This document shows positions 37,501 through 49,577 of a DNA stretch of 64,000 nt, in pieces. Position numbers and translations under genes: made by a program. The stretch covers positions 4,384,680-4,448,679 of the forward strand of contig VYZI01000029.1 of NCBI GenBank assembly GCA_013397695.1, written 5' to 3'. How positions within the stretch are numbered: the first letter of the stretch is position 1; the number at the start of each line of letters is the position of its first letter. The stretch comes from Centropus unirufus (taxonomy: Eukaryota > Chordata > Aves > Cuculiformes > Centropidae). The notes under the pieces were generated by a model. The model worked only from the letters and a program-made list of their open reading frames with translations. It did not search any database and had not been told where the DNA came from.

Positions 37501-40500
37501 AAACTTTAGCCATGTATAATCGTAGCATTTTCCAGGGACAGGAGTAGAATGTGGAGCCTTTGTGACACCTCTTGTTGCCTCTCAATGGAAACCCCTGGTA
37601 AACAAAGTAGTTATCAATGCCATTGTTGGCAGCCTTCACTGATGTCTCATGTGCATCATGAACAGTCCCCTAAGTCCTGTACAGGCTGATTTTCCTTGCT
37701 GTGCATTTCCTTGTGGGAGTCACCTTTCTTGTGGTACAGCAGCAACCCCAGTCCTCATACAGGTCTTCCTCATGGCCCATGCCTGGAACCTGCCTGATTT
37801 CATTACTTATACATCCTCTGCATCAGAACAGAAGGGGTTACAGACATCACTTTTTCCTACTGTGGACCCTGGATGTCCTTGGGGAGCCCCACCTCCATAA
37901 TGTGTGCCCATTCCAGGTCACACATGCCCACAGCGTGCCCACTACGGTCAATTCGGAAACCCAAAATACATAGTCTGTAAATTTGTGGCAATGGTGGAAC
38001 TAAGGAAAACAAAACATAAAATCCTGGCTTCTGCAGGGATGTACTCTGCAACGGGCCTTTCTTGATAGGCAGTGCAGAACCCATTCTCACGTCCTTTAAG
38101 CAGCACATAACCACTTTTCACCACCGCCAAGCATTGAACTCTTAGTCATCCAATGTGCCGGTAATCACAGTTTTGCTGTCCCTAGAATGTTATACTTGAC
38201 CCATCAATTCCCGCTCAACCTAAATGCCTATGCTGATTTCCTGATACCTGAAAACCTGAACAAACCTCATGAGGCTTTGCCTCAAATTTTCAGGGCTGCT
38301 ATTTTCATGTATGGGAAACGTCCCCCACTCTGCTCCTCATCTTCTGGCCATTCATGGATAAGAAATGACAGTATTTAAGAGCAGCCACAAACAGCTTCTT
38401 TTGGCTGCGTGGGCAAGCAGAGCAAATTTGGCTGATACCCCTGCAGTGCTTTATGTAAAGGTCCATGTGGTATGTTGGTGTGGTTTACAAAGAGTAAAAA
38501 CACAGAAGACTGGCCAGTGGGACTGTTAAACTGAGGCCAGCATGGCCACTGGCCAGCCACCTAAGTTTAGGCTGACAAGTGATTGATTTGGCCAGAAACC
38601 ACCAGGCACTGTGCCTGGCTGGCACAGTATGAGTGGCTACCATGACTCTCCATGTGTTGGAGTCCTCTGGATTGGGGGCTAGTGTGCTGCACAAAAGGTG
38701 CCCTCATGCACCGCAGTGCTGACTTTGAAGCAGGAGAGGGATCTATGGTGGTGCGGCTAGGAGGAAAGGCAGCTCTGGGTTCATGTTGAGGATAATGGAA
38801 AGAACTGGGAGATCGTATGTAGGGACTTGTAGTTCTGCTTCAGCTCCCTTGCTTCTGAAAATACGCCTTGTTATACCTGTCTTCCCCCCATCAGAGATAA
38901 CGTCCTGACTGACTGCTTGAAGAGGAGCAGTTCCTTGTGTTGATGTACCTGCTGCTCTATAGTTCCACGAGCAGCTTGTGTTGCAGTGCTTGGAATGACC
39001 TCAAGGAGGTGTTCCCGCTTGGTCTGTAGTGTGTCTTCTCCAAGGGCTGGACTGTGGGTTGCTGCTGCTAATGCTGGTTCATCAGAGGCCCCCATGGGGT
39101 GGAAAGATAGACTTTCTGAGGATTTGATGGCTTATGGAGAAAAACACTTTGGAGTTGTATGGCTATCCTCTTCATAGGGCCCTCGTTCTCTGGGGCAAAT
39201 CTCCAGCGGAGTCCTTTGACCGTGTCCTAGGAGGACTGTTAGGAGTTCTAAGTGACCTGCCTGAATGGTAGGCACCTCTAATGTCCTGAGGGGGAGCAGG
39301 TTGATGGCAGTGTCATGGTCCAATTTCTTCCTAGCTCCAGACTGCAGGAAAAGGCAGTCCGGTCAAAAGGAATGGGAAGGAAGAGCCAACTTGTGCAACA
39401 ACACTTTTATGCTGTGTTTTTTGCAGCTGCTTCTGAGTAATAAGTGAATGGAGAACCTCCTCGTGCTTCTGATAGCTGCCCCACCACAGTAGCAGATTAG
39501 CCCTTTGATTGCACCAGAGGTGTCTTGTAGGTTTGTATTGCTCTGGACTCTGCTACTCTTCGTGTGTCCCTCTGATGTCGTTCTGACCTGTCACAGCCTC
39601 CGTGTTAAGAGGTTATGTTCTTATGTCCCAGCTAGTGTATGTGTTCCTTCTTCTCCGTGTCCCCTCCTCTGCCACCAAAGCGACACCACAGATAATTCAA
39701 CCAAACCTTAACTGGGTTGTTCACGGGCCACAGTGGCACTGGACCGTGGCTGGATGGCAGATGTGTTGGGGGATGGAGAGAGGCCGGACTCTCTTGTGAT
39801 AGGAGACTATTGCAGCTCAGAGGTGGGAGGGTGAATGTCTACTACTGACTCAAACCCTATGGAAGGGGAGAGCTTGTTCTGTTGGGGTGGTTTATCAGGC
39901 AATTATCCTGCAAATTGTATGCCAGCAGAATCAAATAATTTTGCCTAGTAATTCAGTGGGAGAATGAAATCTTTATTAGTTGATGCTTTGACAGTGACAA
40001 CGTGTCCTGCCGTTTCTGGGCATAACAAAAGTCGTTGTGTGTACAGTCACCATTAAAGTCCACTGTTCCCTCTGCAAGGCCTAAGTTCCTAGAAATTAAC
40101 ACCAGGACAAGTGCCTCACTCTCAGCCAGAATGGAGTCAAACCACAGAGTACTTTTTGCAGAAGGAAAGTGCTTTTTTGGTAATGGAAAGCAGGATAGGG
40201 CATGCTGTTTTTGAGAGCCTGCTCTCAGCACGGCTGCTTTCACCTGGGAAGAGGAATCCCTGATGCCTGGTTAGTGTGTGGGCCCCTTTACTGCTCCTCT
40301 CTCACGTCTAGGCATAGTCCCAGAGTCAAAAGTCAGTTTATAAGCTGTTTGTTTGCTGGAGGCAGCTGTTCTGGCATCTGCAGCCGCCTTGATCTCAGAC
40401 AGAAGTGATGTACCAGCAGCTTGCCTTTTCTCTGCCTAGCTTCTTGTGAAAACAGACCAACTGAGTATTGTAGGACCTGGTTAATTTGCTGAAGCATAAG

Positions 40501-43500
40501 CATCTCATGCTATCTAACATGCCCTGGGTAGCGCTGCGTGGCTTTTTGCTCCTAGTCCAGGAGGGATTCTTCTTCCTGTGGAACCAATATTCTAGCTATC
40601 AGCCTCCTGTGCACGCTTCAAATGTCCCAGGGCACCTCAAAAGACACGGGATGCTTGTCTGTGGCCAATTGAAACATCTTCCCTCATGCTGTCTTCCCTG
40701 AGCTGGCTTCTCATGAGCTGCTCACTGTCAGTTGTTTTCCCACTGATGTTAGGGAATGTGTGCAGCCCAAAGGAGGGATGAATCTTTTTGATTTTGTGTT
40801 GAAAATATGAATTTTCTTCAATAAAACAGAGCAAATCACTCTAAAATGCAAAACTTGTGTTTGTCTTCTGTTTGATGAAGGCAGCATAGGCTTGAAACAG
40901 ATGCTTATGCATGTGGGAAGGAAAGGCCCGATAACTCTTTGTATTTCAACGTCAGAATTCTTTCAAATTCCAGAATGCTGTGCATATTGTCTTTTATGCT
41001 AGAATCGACAACTTAAATCCTTGGGAGGGGGGTTGGTTATCCTGTGTTGAAGCACATGGTACGATAGCAAGTCTTATTTACTAACTTGATGTGTTATGGT
41101 CGTAGGATTGGGTCTGTGAGCACTTAGATGAGGGTATGTAAGTTTATCAGTCGTTAACTTTCTAATCTAATCACCGACTTGTTATGTTGCCCAGTAATGA
41201 TGATCCTTATGTGCATCCTTGTTCAATAAATGCTATGGGGAATACTCAGCCAGGCTGGTTTTGTATGTATGGAAAAATGACATTTTCTCAAGCTAAGACA
41301 GCAACTTGAGTGCTCACGATGGATCACTAGAAAAGGTATCTTAGTCTTCTCAAAGCTGAAAATGTGACTACAGACTGCTCAATTTCACCAGTTAGCTGGA
41401 TCTCAGCTTGCTCATCCTGCTTATGGGCAGCCTTGCAGAGTCACAATTTCTTCCTTGGCCTTCAGCAGGCCACTGGCTGCACCCTGCCTCATCGTGCTCT
41501 GTATTCACTTTATCCTACCACTTCCTTATGCCCCTTGAGTTTCCTCCTCCGTTCTCATTATTCCTCATTCTCATCTTTGCCATCTATTTTTCCTGTCATC
41601 TTTATTGCCTTCTTCCATATTCCTCTTTCCTGAGTTCTCCCAACAAATTTATTTGAAAGTATCTTACTAAAGGCCATTGTGGTTTTAAAAATGAAGAGGT
41701 TATCTTTGACCCATTTCAATCAGTGACAAAATACTGTTGCCTTCAGTGTCAAGTTTTCACTCTAAATCATATATAAACACCTTCAAACACTGCCTGACAT
41801 TTTCAAGACTTATGGAGGACAAAATAAAATGGCATGAGCTCATGTGACTTGTACTTCGTACGCCCCCTTATTATTACATGCCTTGTTATTTCTATTCCTT
41901 CAAGTAGCCTTGTCCACAGACTGGGATCCCACTGTGCTGAAGGTTGCTCAGACACCTACAGGAACTACAGGCTACATGCTCCTCTGTGCTTACAGGAAAA
42001 TTTCAGTCGAAAACCAGCAGATGAATGGGAAGGGAACAAGGTGAACAGTTTCGCAGAAAGCTAGAAGTCTCCACAAGTCTTTCTTTCAAAAGAGCAAATA
42101 CAATGTCTTGCCTAGTCAATATTCCCTTTGACTTTGCAAGGGTGGAGACTCTTGAAGATGAATGCCAGAAATAGCAGGCTGAAACGCAGAATGACATGCA
42201 ATGGGGTAAAATACACAATGCCTGGAAATTCTGTTTTAATAATAAAGGCTAATGAATAAGTGGGATCCATTGAATTGCTCTTAATTGAAATCTATTATAT
42301 CAATATCATCAATTCATGTTGTTTGTTCAATGAAGCCGAATAATTTATTAAGGAATAAAAAATAGATGGATTTACACTTTTCCTCCACAAATTCTGCTTT
42401 GATAGATTTCCCTAGATATGTCTCCTCATTTCCGAAAGAACTACAAAACTATGCGTGTGATAACTAGCATGAGGTTTAAACATGAATAATGCTAGTTCAG
42501 AAAACTGATCATTCTTTTTTCATTTATTTTATGTAGGTTTCCTTTGCCTCGTCTGTAAACATGTCCACAGACCTGCTATGTAAGTACATTTCCATCATCC
42601 CACAGTGATTTTTTGTACCATGTGTTTTATCAAATTCCCAGATGTGCTCGTGATTGATGTCTTTTTTTCAAGTATAAAGTCTGCTTTTACATTTGTGTTT
42701 CTTCTGAGACATCTGAGGAACAATATTACCATTATAATCAACAGGATCATTCTTGGAGTAAGGCATGACTTAATACGAGTAAAATTGTAAAAATCTGGCC
42801 CATATATAAGAACAGACTAGTTCATTGAGACTTAAAAAATTACAATTCTATCTAAAAAGTTTTATCTATTTTTGGTACAAATACCATCCCAGATGACTAC
42901 TGAGTGATGTGCTTGTGATATTTTAATCACTTTGTGACTTTAACTCCTGTGTTTCCAAGACATCATTATCCAAGTCCCATCCAAATCTCATTCCTCATCA
43001 CTATTATCCATCCTTCTTTTTGCCCAGCAAAGAAGATACAAGCAACATATTCCCATACTTTGCTGTTTTTCACTTTAGGAGTTAACTACTGCTAAAAACT
43101 ACTGCTCAGGTCTCCTGATACTCACAAGCTCTTGCTCCAACCTAAGCTTTCTGCAGCATTAAGCACATTTTCTCTGTTTATTGATTTGATCGACAGGTTT
43201 TCTTTTGGAGTCCCTTCAGTGCCTCAGCTGCCTTTTTTTATCATTGCCTCTGAGGGCTGCCCGGCTCCACGTTGTGCAGTATAAGGGAGAGGAATTTCGG
43301 AAACTCATTTTATCAGTCTCCAATATTTCCTCAGAGGAACAAAGAAAAAGTTGGGGGTTTTTTGGTCAGTAACTCTAATCAGTTAATAAGTATCAAAATA
43401 TCAGTGGTTTACTGGCAGATAACAGCTATCCATGGAGGCAATATCTGTACTTCAAGTTATTTGCGAAAGTACATTTTTTGAGAGTTATCTGCTAACTGGC

Positions 43501-43799
43501 AATTTTGGGGCATGCTTTAAGTGCTATTTAGATGCAGAGAAAACTTTAAAATGAGGAATGTAAAATGCCTGACTGATTGTATACAACAGGGAAAACTGCT
43601 GTTGGGAGTGAGATGTTGAAAGAGCAGGGTTGACTGCACACTGGTCCTGGTCAAAATCACTTAAGACTCCTCAATTCTACTCAGATGTTTAAGACACTTC
43701 GACTGTTTTAGGTAATTTATGCCCTAGTAGTTTAATTTTTCTCTCTTTAGCTCAGTGTTGGCACCTCACTCCTGCTTTTCCTAATGATCAGTGGGTTAA
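34565..43799. other. Probable long intron, no confident gene
   Basis: Mostly AT-rich. From about 37.0 to 40.8 kb GC content rises and open frames of 60-107 codons crowd both strands without identifiable motif. That stretch may hold an old, unrecognised element. No exon is accepted. Confidence 0.4.
35438..35500. repeat. Direct repeat, 35-base period
   Basis: AATTATCATGTTA[TC]AAATATTCAAAA occurs at 35,438 and again at 35,473, with one mismatch. Confidence 0.8.
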
Positions 43800-44215
43800 A
43801 TAAGTTGTTACCTGAGTAAAGGTTGAAGAGCTGGGTGTGTTCAGCTTGGAGAAGGCTCAAGGGAATCTCGACATGGTCCTGCAGCAGAAAAATGGTGGTT
43901 ATGGAGAAGAAGGTGGAAACACTTTTCCCAAGCACGTGCTGTGATGGGACAAGAGGCGATGGCCACAAGTTGCTTCAGGGGAGTTGATCCTGGATGTAAG
44001 GCACGTTTTCTCCACGGGATTGATTAATCATTGGAATAGGCTGCCCAGGGAGGTAGTGGAATTTCCCACACTGGAAATATTCGAGATGTGGCTTGACAGG
44101 GCCCTGGATAAACGCTGATCTAAGAGCATGCTTTCAACAAGAGCCTGGGCTAGTTGTTCTCCACAGGCCTCTTGCAACTCAGATAATTCTGCGGTTCTGT
44201 ATTTTCCTTTGTCCT
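43800..44215 (+). mobile_element. CR1 LINE 3' fragment
   Basis: Sense CR1 landmarks: 'gtgttcagcttggagaaggc' near 43,838, 'gatgggacaagaggcgatgg' near 43,943 and the reverse-transcriptase end 'HWNRLPREVVEFPTLEIFEM' near 44,035-44,090, followed by the 3' region ending in 'attctgcggttctg'. Stops break the frame. Confidence 0.88.
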
Positions 44216-44933
44216 CATCTATCTTCTGTGCAGCAATTAGCCATCCCTGTCACCTGTCCCTGGTCTTCTCAGCATCGTACTGCTTGTGCTGTGGCTGGGT
44301 CTGTGATACTTGACCATGCCAGAGGGGTAGAAGTTTGTCTTCTCGCTTGGAGATGAATTAATAGCTCCGAGGCAGTATCAGAGCCAGGGAGACTTTCCAG
44401 CTTCCAACTGGTGGGAGCAGACACGCCTGTGAGCTTTGTGACAGCCAGGTGGTGCCTTAGAAAAATACCAGTGCAGAGGAGAATGCTGAAAAATAGCATG
44501 GGAAATCTGTACAGACGTAAAGTGACACTATGTCTGTTTTTATATAAATAAGTAGTATAGAGCCAGCCCATGAGCTTAGGAGGGGCCATGTTAACAAGCA
44601 ACACAAAGACATGTTTTGGAGATAACATCCACCAGGCTCTGTTCCAAGCAAGGAATTTGGTTGTAATCAAACTGTTTGTGGGGAAAAAGGGAAGGAAGTG
44701 AGGTGCATTTAGATGTGGAGCTGATGCCAGGTGGTCTCAGCACGAGGGAGCAGTCTCTGGCTTGTACCTGTTTAGTAGTGGACACGTAGCCTTAACCATC
44801 TGGTCCCTAATCCTGACCACAGCATCATCCTTCACTAATGTTTGGTTCAATACAAGGTGAAATTATAGGATGAAAAATCTTATTCTAGGTCACATTAATA
44901 AAAACTAGATTTATAATTGAAAAGAAAAAAAAA

Positions 44934-45080
44934 CAGAACAACCCCGCTTAGATTCCTAGATAAATAATTAAAAAAAGAATAAAAAAACCAGAACAACCCC
45001 GCTTAGATTCCTAGATAAATAATTAAAAAAAGAATAAAAAAACCCAGAACAACCCCCCTTAGATTCCTAGATAAAAAATG
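44934..45080. repeat. 55-bp minisatellite, about 2.6 copies
   Basis: Units start at 44,934, 44,989 and 45,045. Each begins CAGAACAACCCC and contains CTTAGATTCCTAGATAAA, followed by an A-rich stretch. The second copy is one base longer and the third is partial. Copies are nearly identical, which indicates recent expansion. Confidence 0.92.
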
Positions 45081-48000
45081 CTGCAGTCTGGGGTAAATTG
45101 CATTAAGAAAATGTTGTGGCTGCACAGTGCAAGGGATGCACCACTGGACCTCAAACCTCAGCAGCTAGGTCTCCAAGCCTATGGAAATAAATGAAAAAGC
45201 CAAGATCCCAGTGAAGTTTCGTCATGATGGATTTGTGGTAGCAAGCGTTTCCCTGTTTTAGATGGGAAAGCTAAGGGAAAAAAAAAGAGAGAGAAGTGTA
45301 CAAAATGCCTGGCAGCTACTGTGGCTCAGCCAGTCGGGGAAGCAACTGACTTCCCTTGGAGCTTGTTTTCCTTTTTATCCTTGGATGAACTAGCATGCAG
45401 TATATTATGCTGCCTGAATGTCAGGGTTTGTCACGGTTAGCGCTGGGGGCTGTCCCGGGAAGGCGGGAACGCAATGGGTGTGAATGGCGCACGCGGTGGT
45501 CGGTGGGGCTTGAGCCCACTCTTGGGGAAACCTGTTGCTGCTCCTCTCGGCCTTGGCCAGCCAAAGCCACTCAGGAAAGGAGGTGGGTCTTTGATCTCTT
45601 TGTTGTAGCTGCTCCCTGGGAATTTGCTGAAATCAATGCCCTGTTTTCCTGGAGAAATGAATGGCTATGCCTAACTAGCTTTGTGAAGCGCTGGGGAATT
45701 CAAGGCTTCTGTTTATTGACAGCTGAAAAGAAGCACATGGTGCTGAATGGGTCCTCTTGGGGAAACAAACCAGAGCGGAGTTAGACTTAGCCCAACACAG
45801 GGGCAGTTGGAAAAGTCGGCTGAAGGAGGATGGCATGGGTCCTGCCACGTTGTACTAGCGTAGCCTGACTTTTTACGAAAAATACTGCTTTAAATAAGGT
45901 AAGGTTTGTTTTGATTTCTGGTATGTAGGGCGATTATGAAATGCTTGTGTTCTCGAGTGCAAAATCAATGTTTGAATTCTGTTCGGTCAGGGGAAACAGC
46001 GAAGTGACTCCTGTGCTGTTTCTAGCCTCTGTGTATGTTCATTTGGCCTTTATCTAATGGTGATTAATAAATATGAAAAGTAATAACTGGTCTTTGGGTC
46101 TTGCAGTCAGGTCCTGAACATCAGTCACTTATAGAGGCTGTTATTATATGCAGCTTATTTTGTCTTTTGAGACTCGGCTGAATTGCATCATGCAAGATGT
46201 CTTGAGTGGTGCAAACCTCTGGGTTAATAACTTACACACAAGGCAGTGGCTAACAAGCAGGCCTGTCTGGCAGAAAATCTGGGAATGGAGAAGTCCTAGA
46301 AATGTAAGGTTATATTTCCGAATCCGTGTTTCTGTGTGCAAACTCAAAGCAAGAGATGGACTTAGCACTACACTTGCTGGTTTTATATGTGAAGTTTTTT
46401 TGCAAAGACAGAAATAGCGAGAGGAGGATGATAATGAAGAATCAGTATTTTCTTCATGCGGTCCAGAACAGTTTATCAGACCAAAGGAATTTGGTGTGTA
46501 ATTCATATGTAAATTTTCTACTGAAAACAGGAGAACAAATCGCCGGGGCTTCTGTATTAGTTTCTGCGGTGACTGAGGAAATAAGTTTCTGTGCTCAAGT
46601 AGCTGCAGCTTTCAGGTGTGGCCAACTTATGACTGCAATAAAAAAAAGTGAAGTAATGTCATTTCTTCCTTTGTCAGCTTGTATGTAAGCTCACAAAGCT
46701 CCAAGCAGAACAATAGCTGTTCTGCCAGTAGCAGTTGCTGGGTTTGTGTTATGAACTTGCTTCGAAGTGTCTGTGCTTGTGTGCAGTTGTTTGAAAACCC
46801 TTGAGTAATCCCCTTATTTTGATGAAAGTGCTCGGGGACTTTCATGTTTTATCAGACTACTTTGTGTTCCTCAGCCTGGGATTTTTGTTTTGAGTGACTT
46901 TGTGCTAGCAATCTTACTAGTTTTGTCTCTAAGCAGACAGCTTATCTGTTTTTCTTGGAAGCACTGGGGTTCCATATGCAAACATACATTTTTTAGAATA
47001 CCTGGCGATCTGGAAAATGAAAATACATTGCTTAGCTGCAGAGTGTAAGCATTGTTCCTTGTGGCATCTGCCTTTAAATGTCACAGATATTCAGAAGGAA
47101 GTGGGAAAAAAATGAAATTAATTTGTGCTTTTGACAAATATAAAAAACATTAAGCTAAAGCACGCTGATATAGATATGTGAGCTCTGTTGTCGTTATTGT
47201 TGCCCAAATGTGTTAAGGGTGGGTTTTGAACTCAGTGAAGTGTATTTATACGTGATAGGCATTGGAAGTCACTAAAATTTAAAGTTAGACCTAATTAAAG
47301 TTGACATTTAAGTTGGAAAGGCAGTGTGTTTGTAGGTAATTTTAATGCTATAGCCCAGATGTGTCATAAAAATGTTGACTGGTAAAGATTTCTGGGTAGT
47401 TGTCATGGTTTAAACAGAAAAGAGTTACTGTCTTGGAAAGATCAGTTGGTTATGGAGTTTTTAGTTAGTATAATGGAGAAGAAAGTAAGTGATTCATGTT
47501 TGACATGGAAAGTTCTATATTACTTGGGCAATAAGGCAGAGTGTGTTATGTTTAACCTACTGGACTGTCTTTAGGTGGAAGCATGTAGGGAAGTACATAC
47601 AAGGCAGTTTGGCAGGACAGTTACTCGGCCTTATCTAAGATCGAGGATCTTCATAAAATATGAATACCATTGTGACCTCTCAGCAGAGTTGAAGTGGAGG
47701 GAGTATAATTTATTTCCAACCAACAGAGTAAGGTATACAAAATGAGATGTGTGATCGTACACAGCTCTAAGCAAATACGCATGTTAAATGACCAGGGTTA
47801 TAAAAATACATATCTGAGGAATGGTGCATTTCCCTCAAGGTGATGCCTTTACCATCTGTTGATCTTGTTCTTCAAATCAGGGAAGTATGAGAACAGGAAA
47901 AAATTCTTTGCGATTTTGCTTTGCAAGATTGCTTCTTAGATTCTAGTAGTAGAGACTGCTGTTGTTTTTGTCTGGGGGATTTTTAGAAATAGTTTAAAGA

Positions 48001-49015
48001 AACTACAAATTAATCAGAAGCAAATGTAGTAAAAATGTTTGGGTTTTATTTCATCTCAAACTGACATGTCTGTCAACAGGAGAATAAAAAGGGCTTTATG
48101 GCCCATTTTAATCTGTCGAAAGAATCTGCAATTTTTCAAAATCCACAAATTTTTGAAACTGTCAGATGTAATTGTCCAATAATACTCCGCCTTGTATTTT
48201 TTCGTTTTAGAGAACTATACTCAAGGCTGTCTTTATGCCTGAGGAGAAGAGTAGTTGAAAGGGAAATGTACTATACTGCTGCTTAATCTATTGCTGCCAT
48301 TTTTATTATCTTTTCTTAATCCATTTTTTAAAGAATCTCAGTTGGACACAATTTCTTTAGTACAGTATCAGTCAAGACAGTAGATAATTATCTTGTGGTT
48401 CCCATTGAAAATTTTTTAGAGTAGAAAAAAAGATGTATATGTTACATCTTGGGGAAAAGACAAATAAATGGAAACACAGACACAACACTTCCCCATGTGA
48501 ATATTGTTTTACAGAAGTACATTTTGTTTCTGTTCTGCAGCAGAGCTTTCCAATGTCAGTGGTTTTTTTTTGAAAAGAAATCACTTCATGCCTTAAAAGA
48601 GAAGAATAATTTAACAGGATCATAAAGGCCAAGAATGAGAGTCTCCTCCTCGTTTTGTTCCCCTAGAAGCTGGGAATCAAGCATCCTTTTCATGCTGGAA
48701 ATTAGGCAAGTAACAACAGAGATAGTCTGTGTCCTTTGTTATGAGGGTAATAGCTAAAGCTGTTCTGCTAAGCTGCTAATGACCCTTCATTTACAAAACC
48801 CAGTGCTTTTTAAAGAAGACTTGTACATTTCAGTATTTTAAATATATGCTTTAGGATTCATTAAAAAACAAAATAAAACCTGGGTTTTGTTCTCTTGAGT
48901 GAACTGGAATACCAGTAGGAGGTTTGGATGGTTCACTGAGAAAGTCAACTGATTTTCCAGTTTCATTCAGACTTGGTTTGCACTGAATGTGATACGGATT
49001 GGAGTGTTCTTTCAG
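45081..49015. other. Probable intron, no confident gene
   Basis: A 129-codon open frame at 45,395-45,784 begins in a CpG-rich patch but matches no family I know. Overlapping frames at 46,144-46,688 look like chance. Otherwise AT-rich sequence. Confidence 0.4.
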
Positions 49016-49149
49016 GATCAGCCCTCCGAAGTCTCAGCCCACACCTGTCCTAAGTGTCTGCATTCACTGCCCTACATAGACTTCCCTCTTTCCCCATGTG
49101 GCGACTCGCACACCAGTAGAGCTGAGTGTGCGGACTTCAACCTGCAGAA
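49016..49149 (+). CDS. Candidate upstream exon of the PRDM gene
   Basis: Acceptor GTGTTCTTTCAG and donor CAGAA|GTGAGT bound 134 bases with only one open frame of the three. It reads 'DQPSEVSAHTCPKCLHSLPY', then further Cys and acidic residues, ending 'ECADFNLQ'. It is clearly GC-richer than its surroundings. It starts in phase 0, which fits the candidate at 34,510, and ends with two bases over. It cannot join directly to the exon at 56,029 without a stop, so another exon would have to lie between. Confidence 0.4.
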
Positions 49150-49518
49150 GTGAGTCCCATGTTTTTTGCTCTGCACTTTTATTCCCAGGAACGCTATCTT
49201 GCTTCATTTAGTTGCAGTTGCCTCTGAGACGTTGAGTTCTCCAACTGCAGGATGGGTACAGCTTCACTGCTCTGTCATGCTAGACTTTGTGTCCTATGGT
49301 AGACTCAAATTTCCTTCTCCAAAGCATGTCTACCTGCTTGGTCCTTTCTACCAGTAAGCAGCTGGAAATATATCCCAGCTGCTAGCATCTTGGCTGTGAA
49401 AATTCCCACAAGTCCATGTTGAAAGTTGTGTCACAGGTGGCGAAGCAAGAATTGATTTAGGCTGGTTTCCTAAGGAGAGGTGGCTTTTGTTACTGAGCCC
49501 TCCACCATTCTTCACCAG

Positions 49519-49577
49519 AAGACATCTGGGCATGGTGGCCATTAACAACCAAGTTCATTGGAGGAGAGTGACCCAGT
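49519..49577 (+). CDS. Possible linking exon
   Basis: Acceptor CATTCTTCACCAG and donor CCCAGT|GTGAGG enclose 59 bases, open in the required phase ('RHLGMVAINNQVHWRRVTQ'). The final T joins the first two bases of the exon at 56,029 to make a Trp codon directly before CEDCG, as in known PRDM10/15 proteins. Other phase-compatible candidates exist (near 50,509 and 50,971), so this is only one option. Confidence 0.2.
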